Source: Acerihabitans arboris (GTDB taxonomy: Bacteria; Pseudomonadota; Gammaproteobacteria; Enterobacterales; Enterobacteriaceae). From it: a DNA stretch of 64,000 nucleotides. Shown in pieces: positions 53,598-61,663 of the stretch. A program made the position numbers and the translations under genes. Each line of letters starts with the position of its first letter. Position 1 is the stretch's first letter. The notes under the pieces were generated by a model that did not search any database, was not told where the DNA came from, and was given only the letters and a program-made list of their open reading frames with translations. The stretch is from the NCBI RefSeq assembly GCF_010131535.1, contig NZ_WUBS01000007.1, positions 1 to 64,000 on the forward strand, read 5' to 3'.

Positions 53598-53860
53598 AGC
53601 GTTGTTCTCGGCCAGTAGTCTTGGAGGAAAGGACAGGGTTGCGTTATGTGGTGAAAAGATAAGCAGATGACTACTACCATACAAGTATTTTTTAGCGGAT
53701 TACCGATCCCCATCACATTTATTTTACATTCGGCCTAGGCCGCGCCAGGCCGCTTTCCCTGTACATGCCTTAGTTTCATAAGTCCTTGCCAGCGACTTCA
53801 CCTGGCGCTCGGGGTTTATCACGCCTACAGTAACTGTACGCATGCTATAGGAGAAACAAC

Positions 53861-54916
53861 ATGACCATGAACGTACTGGGTTACGCGGCCCAATCGGCGA
53901 CAGCCCCGCTCGCGCCGTTCGAATTTACCCGCCGCGATCCACGACCCGATGATGTGGTGATTGAGGTGCTGTATTGCGGCGTCTGCCATTCCGATTTGCA
54001 TCAGGCTCGCAACGATTGGGGTTTCAGCGCTTATCCGGTGGTGCCCGGTCATGAGGCGATCGGCCGCGTTATCTCGGTGGGAAAAGAGGTGACGAAATTC
54101 AAGCCAGGCGATTACGCGGGGATTGGCTGCATGGTGGATTCCTGCCGCGAGTGTTCGCCCTGCCGGCACGGCCTGGAGCAATATTGCGAAGAAGGCAATA
54201 TACAAACCTACAACGGCATTGACCGCCACGATCGCATGCCCACCTACGGCGGTTATTCCCAGACCATCCTGGCATCGCAGGATTTTGTGCTGAAGATGCC
54301 GGCCGGGATAGATCTCAAGGCCGCCGCGCCGCTGTTGTGCGCGGGCATCACCACCTGGTCCCCGCTGCGCCACTGGAAAATAGGCAAAGGCAGCAAGGTG
54401 GCGGTGGTCGGCCTGGGCGGTTTAGGCCATATGGCGCTCAAGCTGGCAAACGCCCTGGGCGCCGGCGTCACCCTGTTTACCCGTTCAGCGGATAAAGAAC
54501 AGGATGCCCGCCGCCTGGGGGCGCACCATATCGTGCTGTCGACCGACGACGCGCAGGTAGCGGCCGCGAAGGGCCAGTTCGACTTGATTATCGACACCGT
54601 ACCCTACGTGCATGACATCAACCCCTATATGCCGACGCTGAACCTGGACGGCACGCTGGTGTTTGTCGGCTTCCTGGGGGATATCAGCCCGATGCTCAAT
54701 ACCGTATCGATGATCTTGGGACGCCGTTCCGTGGCGGGCTCATGCATCGGCGGCATTGCCGAAACCCAGGAAATGCTCGATTTCTGCGCTGAACACGGCA
54801 TTGCGTCCGATATTGAGATGATCAGGATGCAGGATATCAACGACGCCTATGAACGTATGCTGAAAAGCGATGTTAAATACCGCTTTGTCATTGATATGGC
54901 CTCGCTGAAGGCATAG
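53861..54916 (+). CDS. Zinc-dependent NADP alcohol dehydrogenase, YahK/cinnamyl-alcohol type
   Basis: The 351-residue protein has the medium-chain dehydrogenase plan. Catalytic zinc ligands lie in YCGVCHSDLHQ and PGHEAIGRV. The structural zinc has four cysteines in DSCRECSPCRHGLEQYC, and the Rossmann loop is VVGLGGLGHMALKLA. The C-terminal GGIAETQEMLDFCAEHGI is shared with E. coli YahK, an aldehyde reductase preferring NADPH. It reduces broad aldehydes to alcohols. GGAG seven to eight bases before ATG 53861 supports the start. The gene is alone and followed by the convergent receptor gene. Confidence 0.93.
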   Translation: MTMNVLGYAAQSATAPLAPFEFTRRDPRPDDVVIEVLYCGVCHSDLHQARNDWGFSAYPVVPGHEAIGRVISVGKEVTKFKPGDYAGIGCMVDSCRECSPCRHGLEQYCEEGNIQTYNGIDRHDRMPTYGGYSQTILASQDFVLKMPAGIDLKAAAPLLCAGITTWSPLRHWKIGKGSKVAVVGLGGLGHMALKLANALGAGVTLFTRSADKEQDARRLGAHHIVLSTDDAQVAAAKGQFDLIIDTVPYVHDINPYMPTLNLDGTLVFVGFLGDISPMLNTVSMILGRRSVAGSCIGGIAETQEMLDFCAEHGIASDIEMIRMQDINDAYERMLKSDVKYRFVIDMASLKA

Positions 54917-54998
54917 TCAGCGGCTCATGGCGCGCGCAGATACCCTGCCATATCCCCGCGCCGCCAGGAGCCTGACGCCCGCGACGGCGCCACGCCGT

Positions 54999-57191
54999 TC
55001 AGAACGAGGTGGTCAAGCCGGCATAATAGGCCCGTCCCGGTTCGTTATAGGTTAATGCCCCTTCGTTTTCACGATAAACGCGTTTATCCAGCAAATTGCT
55101 GATGCCCACGTTAACCCGGACATTTTTCGTCACGTCGTAATTCAGGCCGGCGCCCACCACGGAGTAGGCGCCCAGCTCTTTGCTGGACAGCGTGCCGACT
55201 TCATTGCGGATGTCGGCGTACCCACGCGGTTTCTGGCGGCCGTACATCGTCCAGGCCACATTGGCGGACAGCCTGTCGTTGACCTGCCAGTCGAGCATGG
55301 TATTGACGGTGTATTCGGGAATGACCGACAGCGGATTGCCGGTTTCCTTATTCTCGGAGGTGATCATATAGGTTGCGTTGGTGCGCCAGTTCAGCGTATC
55401 GGGCATCACCGGCACCACCAGGTTGGCCTCCAGCCCTTCCACCAGGGCCTTGCCGCCGTTTTCCCAGCGCAGGATATTGCCGCTGTCGGACGCGGTGCCG
55501 ATAACATCGGTGCCGGCCACGATTTTATTGCGGTAGTCGTTACGGAAATAGGTAATGCCGGCGTCATAGCCGTTGGCGGTAAATTCCAGGCCGATCTCTT
55601 TATTGATACTGATTTCCGGATCCAAATCGTCGTTGCCGAGCAGGTAGCAGGCGCCGGTGGCGACCCCCGCCGGGCAGCCGTTGCCGTTGGTGCGCAATAG
55701 ATAGCCCTCGCTGGACTGGTACAGGTTAGGCGCCTTGAATACCCGGGCGATGCCCGCCTTAAGCTGGAAAAATTCGCCGAGTTCCTGCGACATGTTCAGG
55801 CTCGGGCTCCAGTTGGCGCCGAATTTGCTGTGATAATCGAAACGCAGGCCGGGGATCAGGTCGGTGCCGGGCAAGGCTTCGATATTGTCCTCGAAATACA
55901 GCGCGCTTAATTCCGCGCTGTTTTTACTGCTGCGCTGCGCCGGATCGCCCGACACGCCGCCGATGGTGACGTTGGTCTGGCTGGTGGCACGCATCGAGGC
56001 CGGGTCGTTCAGCGCTTCGCGGTTCCATTCGGCGCCCAGCGTCGCGGTTTGATCCACCGGCAGGTCAAGCGGGATATTCAGCTCCGTGTTGGCTTTGTAG
56101 TTCTCCAGCCGGCTGGTGGAGAAAGTGTTGCTGTTGATCATGCCCTCGACGCGCCCCGTCGATCCCTCCATCAAACGGGTATTATTGGTTTTTTCATAAT
56201 AGAAGCCGGTGCGTGACTGGCCCCAGTCCCATACGCCGTTATGGGTTACGCCATAATTCTGGCGGTACATACGGTTGGTTTCCTGGCCATACAGGGTGGG
56301 CACCAGGCTGCTGACGTTACCGTTGCTGTACTGGGTATCGCCGGTGTAGATATTACCCTGGCGGCTGTAGCCGTATTCCACGTCCAGGCTTTGCCGGGGA
56401 TCGATTTTCCATGACAGCAGCGTATTGATGTCCCTGTTGCGCACCCCTTCGCGGCCGGCGGCATAGGAACCGTTCTGCTGGGTGTTGATATCGGGGCTGT
56501 CGGCGTCGGTTTTATTGATATTGCCGTATAGCCGCATGGTCAGCACATCATCGATCAGCGGGCCGCTCAGGCTGAAGTTGGCCCGTTTGGTGGCGCCCTC
56601 TTTATCATCCTCCGGCTGGTTGGTGTACAGGGATAACGACCCGTGCCAATCGTCGGTCGGCCGCTTGGTGATAATGTTTACCACGCCGCCCGCGGCGCCG
56701 GAACCGTAGCGCGCGGCCGCCGGCCCCCTCAACACTTCGATACGTTCGACCATCTCCACCGGCACCCAGTTGGCATCGCCGCGGGTATCCCGTTCTCCCC
56801 GCCAGCTATAGCGTACCGCGTTGCGCGAGGTGACCGGTTTGCCGTCAATCAGGATCAGCGTGTTTTCCGGCCCCATGCCGCGGATATCGATTTGGCGATT
56901 ATTGCCGCGGCTGCCCGAGGCGCTGTTGCCGGTCAGGTTGACGCCGGGCATTTTACGGATGATCTCCGACAGGTCGTTGACCGGCGGGGACTTTTTGATA
57001 TCTTCAGCCGTGATAATGGATACGCCGGGCTGTTGTTTCAGTTCTTCCTCGGCCGTCGCCTTGACGACCATCACGTCCTCGCCTTCGTTTTCGTCTGTTT
57101 TATCTGTGGTTTCGGCGCCGGCGCCGCTGCTGAGCATAGCGGTCAACAGTAATGCAAGGGGGCTATTGGTGAAATTTTTAGTTACACACAT
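54999..57191 (-). CDS. TonB-dependent catecholate-siderophore receptor (FepA/PfeA/IroN type)
   Basis: The protein has 730 residues. A signal peptide (about 1-26, ending SSGAGA) is followed by a TonB box region (EDVMVVKA), the plug (about 45-200) and a 22-strand barrel ending in the terminal Phe (YYAGLTTSF). The plug reads GVSIITAEDIKKSPPVNDLS, NNRQIDIRGMGPENTLILID and RIEVLRGPAAARYGSGAAGG, nearly the FepA/IroN/PfeA consensus, so enterobactin-like or salmochelin-like ferric catecholates are the expected ligands. Fur boxes lie just upstream. No siderophore synthesis genes are near, so it may take up foreign siderophores. Confidence 0.94.
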   Translation of the reverse strand: MCVTKNFTNSPLALLLTAMLSSGAGAETTDKTDENEGEDVMVVKATAEEELKQQPGVSIITAEDIKKSPPVNDLSEIIRKMPGVNLTGNSASGSRGNNRQIDIRGMGPENTLILIDGKPVTSRNAVRYSWRGERDTRGDANWVPVEMVERIEVLRGPAAARYGSGAAGGVVNIITKRPTDDWHGSLSLYTNQPEDDKEGATKRANFSLSGPLIDDVLTMRLYGNINKTDADSPDINTQQNGSYAAGREGVRNRDINTLLSWKIDPRQSLDVEYGYSRQGNIYTGDTQYSNGNVSSLVPTLYGQETNRMYRQNYGVTHNGVWDWGQSRTGFYYEKTNNTRLMEGSTGRVEGMINSNTFSTSRLENYKANTELNIPLDLPVDQTATLGAEWNREALNDPASMRATSQTNVTIGGVSGDPAQRSSKNSAELSALYFEDNIEALPGTDLIPGLRFDYHSKFGANWSPSLNMSQELGEFFQLKAGIARVFKAPNLYQSSEGYLLRTNGNGCPAGVATGACYLLGNDDLDPEISINKEIGLEFTANGYDAGITYFRNDYRNKIVAGTDVIGTASDSGNILRWENGGKALVEGLEANLVVPVMPDTLNWRTNATYMITSENKETGNPLSVIPEYTVNTMLDWQVNDRLSANVAWTMYGRQKPRGYADIRNEVGTLSSKELGAYSVVGAGLNYDVTKNVRVNVGISNLLDKRVYRENEGALTYNEPGRAYYAGLTTSF

Positions 57192-57238
57192 TTATTATGT
57201 ACCTTTACATAATTACCTCTTTTAATATGAATGAGAAT

Positions 57239-57257
57239 AGTAATAATAATCGTTATC
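57239..57257 (-). promoter_or_regulatory. Fur box upstream of the siderophore receptor
   Basis: The 19-mer at 57239-57257 matches the Fur consensus GATAATGATAATCATTATC at 15 of 19 positions, including ATAATC and TTATC around the centre. A second AT-rich half-match (GAAAATGATT) lies at 57271-57280, and another (AATGAGAAT) at 57230-57238. It is 48-66 bp upstream of the receptor start. With iron-loaded Fur bound, transcription would stop. The rest of the 57192-57599 gap shows no gene. Confidence 0.8.
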
Positions 57258-57599
57258 ATTGTATATGATTGAAAATGATTCTTCACACTTTCTCCACAAT
57301 GTGCGGGAAAAGCGCCTTCCGCGTGGGTTTGGCTAAGACCCCGGCGTGCTGGGAATAATCATTATTAATTGTTTTTTAACAAAAATATTGGCTACGTTGT
57401 TTATTGCGTCATCAGGCGAACGCGTGAAACGGGGATGTCGTTTCCATAGCCGGGGACACGATAGGGGTAGCGGCGGACGAGGGTTCACAGGCTAAAACCA
57501 CGGGATATAAATGTAATTTTATATGACGGCGTGTCTGGATATTACCGCCAGGCACGCCCGGGCGCGGCCACGAACCGATCGCCCGGACGCCTTCATCAT

Positions 57600-58889
57600 T
57601 CAGATCACAAAAAAACCGTGGGTACCGTCTTTGTCCAGCTGCGCCACCAAACCGGCCTCCCAGTCCAGGTAGGCCTGCATGGCCTGCGTGGAATTATCCA
57701 GTCCTTCATAAGGACGGCGATAACGATCGTGGCGAGGGGACGGCAATCCCCCCGCCCCCCGCTCCGGCGCGGGCACCGGGGGAACCCAGGCCCCATACTC
57801 GGCATCATCGCCGCCGGACGACCCGTCCAGCACCCACACCCGCCAGCCCATTTGCGCCAGCCACGAGGCGGTCATATTGGCGCGCGTCAGGTCGGCGTCA
57901 TCCACCAGCACGATGCGCGCCCCGCGCACGGCGGCGTAATGGTCGGTTTCCTGTACCAACTGGCCGCCGGGCGCCGGGCGCGACGCGGGAAAATGGCCGG
58001 CCGCGTACTCCTCCTCCGACCTGACATCAAACACATAGGTGGTGTAATCCGCCCGGGCAAGCCAGCGCCGCAGGTCGGCCGCGGTTATCTCCCCCGCGCC
58101 GGCGCGTTGCGCGACCCCCCTGGCGGCGGCGGCGGCCGCGCGGCGCGCGGCGTCACTGGCCGGGCCATAGCGACGCGATTGATGTTGTTCAAGCCGTTGC
58201 CCGGCCAGCATCCAGCCGATGGTGCCGTTGCGCAGCGCCGCCACCGGGTTGGGCACCCCCGCGTTGATCAGGGACTGCGTCCCGATGATGCTGCGCGTGC
58301 GCCCGGCGCAGTTGACCAGGATCAGGGTGTTCGGCGACGGCGCCATGTCGCCGGCCCGTAATACCAGCTCCGCTCCGGGCACGCTGATACTGCCGGGAAT
58401 ACTCATGGTGTGGTATTCGTCAAAGCGCCGGACGTCCAGCACCACCAGATCCGCCCGCTCATCCAGCAGCCGTTGCAGCGCCGGCGCCGCCATGGACGGC
58501 GTCCGCCGGTGATGTTCCACCAGTTCGCCGAAGGCCTTGCTGGGCGAATTGACGTCGGCAAACAGCTCGCCGCCCGCCGCCTTCCAGCCCGCCAGCCCGT
58601 CCTTCAGCAAGGCCACGTCCCGGTAGCCCAGCGCCGTTAAACGACGCGCGGCGGCGAGCGCGAGACCGCCGCCATTATCATACAGGGTGACCGGCGCGCC
58701 CAGGCGGGGAATGCGCGACAGCGCCTCGGTGACCAGCCGCTCCAGGGGCATATTCACCGCAAACAGCGGATGGCCTTCGGCAAACAGCGCCTCCGCGCGC
58801 ACATCCACCAATGCCGTTTCCCGCCGGTCCAGCAGCGCCCGGCGGATATCCCGGTAATCCCGGTAAGGGACGCTAAAAGATTCGGTCAC
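57600..58889 (-). CDS. Multi-domain rhodanese-like sulfurtransferase with one active-site cysteine
   Basis: The 429-residue protein has three rhodanese-like domains: about 5-115, 125-250 and 275-370. Only the middle one has the catalytic loop, NCAGRTRS with Cys194. The first has DNGGG and the third DDADLTR in place of the cysteine loop, so these are structural or regulatory. A proline-rich linker and a C-terminal region of about 55 residues follow. The start is GTG 58889, with GGAGGG six bases upstream. It follows the SsuA-like gene by 36 bp and forms an operon with it. It may move sulfane sulfur in assimilation of organosulfur compounds. Confidence 0.88.
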   Translation of the reverse strand: MTESFSVPYRDYRDIRRALLDRRETALVDVRAEALFAEGHPLFAVNMPLERLVTEALSRIPRLGAPVTLYDNGGGLALAAARRLTALGYRDVALLKDGLAGWKAAGGELFADVNSPSKAFGELVEHHRRTPSMAAPALQRLLDERADLVVLDVRRFDEYHTMSIPGSISVPGAELVLRAGDMAPSPNTLILVNCAGRTRSIIGTQSLINAGVPNPVAALRNGTIGWMLAGQRLEQHQSRRYGPASDAARRAAAAAARGVAQRAGAGEITAADLRRWLARADYTTYVFDVRSEEEYAAGHFPASRPAPGGQLVQETDHYAAVRGARIVLVDDADLTRANMTASWLAQMGWRVWVLDGSSGGDDAEYGAWVPPVPAPERGAGGLPSPRHDRYRRPYEGLDNSTQAMQAYLDWEAGLVAQLDKDGTHGFFVI

Positions 58890-58925
58890 GATTATCCCTC
58901 CGGTTAGCAAGCGGCGGACGCCGGT

Positions 58926-59894
58926 TCATTTCAACGGCGCCGGCTGCCAGGTCGGCACCGCCTGCGTGTCGATGCGCTTGGGCAACAGCCCGGCGGCAAA
59001 AAAAGCGTCGGCGATGCGCTGCTGCTCGCCAAGACTGTCGCGGGTCACCGGTTTAACCTGGTAGGTGCGATGTCCGTTGGCCTGCTCGACGGTGGCGACA
59101 TCCAGGTTTCCCCATAACGGCCCCAGCAACGCCGCCGCCTGCGCGGGATTGGCCTTGACCCAGGCGCCGGTCTGATCCAGTTGCCGGTAGATCAGGTTAA
59201 GGATATCGGGATGCTGTTTAGCGTAGCCGGTGGACGCCAGGTAATAGCGCTGATAGCTGGCCAGGCCCTCCCCGCCGGCCAGGACGCGCGCATGATGCCG
59301 GCGCTGCGCGCTGGCGACGAAGGGTTCCCAGGTTACCCAGGCATCGACTTTGCCGGTTTCGAATGCCGCCAGGCCGTCGGCGGGCGTCAGGTAGGCCGGC
59401 GTGATGTCCTTGAAGGTCAGGTGCGCTTTCTCCAGGGCGGCAATCAGCAGATAATGGCTGCCAGCCGCTTTGGTGACCGCGACGCGCTTGCCTTTCAGGT
59501 CGGCGAGAGTTTGCAGCGGCGAGTTTTGCGGCACCAGGATCGCCTGCGCCGCGGGCGACGGTTCCTCGCGGGCAAAATAGGTAAGATCCGCGCCGGCGGC
59601 CTGGGCAAATACCGGCACGGTGTCCGCCACGTCGGCGGAGATATCGACGTTGCCGATATTCAGGGCTTCCAGCAGCGGCAATCCGCTGGAAAATTCGTAC
59701 CAGCTGACGTTAATACCCTGCTGGCTAAGATTTTTTTCCAGCACCCCTTGTAACTTCAGCAGGGTAAATAAGGTCGAGGATTTTTGATAACCGATACGCA
59801 GCTCGGTTTCGGCGCGGGCGCTAAATTGCATCAGCAACGTCAACAACGTGACGGCCGTGAGAATAAGACGGCCAAAGGTAAATTTAGGCGACAT
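58926..59894 (-). CDS. Sulfonate/taurine-type ABC transporter binding protein (SsuA family)
   Basis: The 322-residue protein has a signal peptide (about 1-28, ending FSARA) followed by the SsuA/TauA fold. ELRIGYQKSSTLFTLLKLQG, YEFSSGLPLLEALNIGNVDI, DLKGKRVAVTKAAGSHYLL and VDAWVTWEPFVA are typical of aliphatic-sulfonate binders. ATG 59894 has GGAAAA five bases upstream, better than TTG 59906. It is divergent from the permease and ATPase genes at 60056-61632 and makes the complete importer with them. The divergence itself is unlike the E. coli ssuEADCB order. No sulfonate monooxygenase is encoded nearby. Confidence 0.9.
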   Translation of the reverse strand: MSPKFTFGRLILTAVTLLTLLMQFSARAETELRIGYQKSSTLFTLLKLQGVLEKNLSQQGINVSWYEFSSGLPLLEALNIGNVDISADVADTVPVFAQAAGADLTYFAREEPSPAAQAILVPQNSPLQTLADLKGKRVAVTKAAGSHYLLIAALEKAHLTFKDITPAYLTPADGLAAFETGKVDAWVTWEPFVASAQRRHHARVLAGGEGLASYQRYYLASTGYAKQHPDILNLIYRQLDQTGAWVKANPAQAAALLGPLWGNLDVATVEQANGHRTYQVKPVTRDSLGEQQRIADAFFAAGLLPKRIDTQAVPTWQPAPLK

Positions 59895-60055
59895 GACATT
59901 TTCCAATATTAATAAGAGACATTAAGCTCTAAAACTTTCCATGGGCTGTCAAAGGATAAAATCGGCATTGGATAGGCGTTTTTATTGTTTAACCCGCGCG
60001 CCCGTGCCGGCGCATTATTAATACCCGCATATCCATCCCGGTTCAGGAGCAGGTC

Positions 60056-60847
60056 ATGAAACGCATCACCACCGGCTTAATGGAACGACTGGCGCCCTGG
60101 CTGCTGCCGGTGTCGCTGCTGGCCGCCTGGCAATTGGCGGTCGCCACCGGCTGGCTGTCCAGCCGGATCCTGCCGGCGCCCAGCGCCGTAATTGCCGCGG
60201 GTTGGCGGTTAACCTATAGCGGCGAACTCTGGCAGCATCTGGCCATCAGCAGCTGGCGGGCGGCGGTCGGTTTCGCCATCGGCGGGTCGATTGGCCTGTT
60301 GCTGGGTTTTATCACCGGCCTGTCGCGCTGGGGCGCGCTGCTGCTGGACAGCACCGTACAGATGATCCGCAACGTACCGCACCTGGCGCTGATCCCCCTG
60401 GTGATCCTGTGGTTCGGTATCGACGAGACGGCCAAGATTTTCCTGGTGGCGCTCGGGACCCTGTTCCCTATCTACCTCAATACCTACCATGGCGTGCGCA
60501 ACGTCGACGCCGGGCTGGTGGAAATGGCGCGCAATTACGGCCTGTCGGGCCTGTCGTTGTTTTATCAGGTCATCCTGCCCGGGGCCCTGCCGTCGATACT
60601 GGTCGGCGTGCGTTTCGCGCTCGGTTTCATGTGGCTGACGCTGATTGTCGCCGAGACCATTTCCGCCAATTCCGGTATCGGCTACCTGGCGATGAACGCC
60701 CGTGAGTTTCTGCAGACCGACGTGGTGGTGGTGGCGATTATCCTTTACGCCATGCTCGGCAAGGCGGCGGATACCGCCGCCCGCGCCCTGGAACGGCTCT
60801 GGCTGCGCTGGCACCCGGCCTACCAGAAAACAGGAGTTGCCGCATGA
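60056..60847 (+). CDS. ssuC: Aliphatic sulfonate-type ABC transporter permease
   Basis: The 263-residue permease has six or so helices and the SsuC/TauC motif [20 protein letters not shown] (EAA-like loop) preceded by [20 protein letters not shown]. It inserts in the inner membrane with the ATPase encoded next, whose start overlaps its stop by four bases. GGAGCAGGTC precedes ATG 60056. Family and order indicate import of alkane sulfonates or related sulfur compounds. The symbol is based on family similarity. Confidence 0.88.
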   Translation: MKRITTGLMERLAPWLLPVSLLAAWQLAVATGWLSSRILPAPSAVIAAGWRLTYSGELWQHLAISSWRAAVGFAIGGSIGLLLGFITGLSRWGALLLDSTVQMIRNVPHLALIPLVILWFGIDETAKIFLVALGTLFPIYLNTYHGVRNVDAGLVEMARNYGLSGLSLFYQVILPGALPSILVGVRFALGFMWLTLIVAETISANSGIGYLAMNAREFLQTDVVVVAIILYAMLGKAADTAARALERLWLRWHPAYQKTGVAA

Positions 60848-61632
60848 GCCTTAACGTGTACCCGGTGAATCGCGGGGTCGCCCTGACGGTAGGCCAGCTG
60901 GACAAGTCGTTTAACGGCCGCCGGGTGCTCGGCGATATCGATTTATCCATCCCGGCCGGCCAGTGCGTGGCCATCGTCGGGCGCAGCGGCTGCGGTAAAA
61001 GCACGCTGCTGCGGCTGCTGGCCGGACTGGAGCGGCCCGATCGCGGGCAATTAACCGCCGGCAACGGTCCGTTGCGCGACCTACGCGGCGAAATGCGCTT
61101 GATGTTCCAGGATGCGCGGTTGCTACCCTGGAAAAAAGTATTGAATAACGTCGGCCTGGGACTAAACAACGGCTGGCGGGACGCGGCCCTGGCCGCGCTG
61201 GCAACCGTCGGGCTGGCCGATCGGGCCGATGAGTGGCCGGCGGCGCTGTCGGGCGGGCAGAAGCAGCGGGTGGCGCTTGCCCGGGCGTTAATCCACCGCC
61301 CGCGCCTGCTGTTGCTCGATGAACCCCTGGGCGCGCTGGACGCGCTGACCCGGATTGACATGCAGCGGCTAATCGAAACCCTATGGCAGCAGCAAGGCTT
61401 TACCCTGCTGCTGGTGACCCACGATGTGCATGAAGCCGTGACCCTGGCCGACCGGGTTATTGTGCTGGAAAACGGCCATATCGGCCTGGATATCGCCGTC
61501 GATCTGCCCCGGCCGCGCCGGCACGGCGAGGCCCGCCTGGCCGCGCTTGAACGCCGGATACTGGACCGTATTTTCTCCAGCGGCGATCGCGGGGCGCGCG
61601 ACGCCGCCGCGCTGCGTTCCGGCATTAACTGA
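60844..61632 (+). CDS. ssuB: Aliphatic sulfonate-type ABC transporter ATPase
   Basis: This 262-residue ATPase has Walker [17 protein letters not shown]-loop [12 protein letters not shown] (the LPW pattern is typical of SsuB/TauB), signature [16 protein letters not shown], Walker [17 protein letters not shown] and switch histidine in [10 protein letters not shown]. It drives the SsuC permease. The N-terminal 20 residues are a short extension as in SsuB. It is convergent with the GH31 gene, whose stop lies about 30 bp beyond. Confidence 0.92.
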   Translation: MSLNVYPVNRGVALTVGQLDKSFNGRRVLGDIDLSIPAGQCVAIVGRSGCGKSTLLRLLAGLERPDRGQLTAGNGPLRDLRGEMRLMFQDARLLPWKKVLNNVGLGLNNGWRDAALAALATVGLADRADEWPAALSGGQKQRVALARALIHRPRLLLLDEPLGALDALTRIDMQRLIETLWQQQGFTLLLVTHDVHEAVTLADRVIVLENGHIGLDIAVDLPRPRRHGEARLAALERRILDRIFSSGDRGARDAAALRSGIN

Positions 61633-61663
61633 ATATCGCTGGCGGGCGGGCGGACAACCGCCG

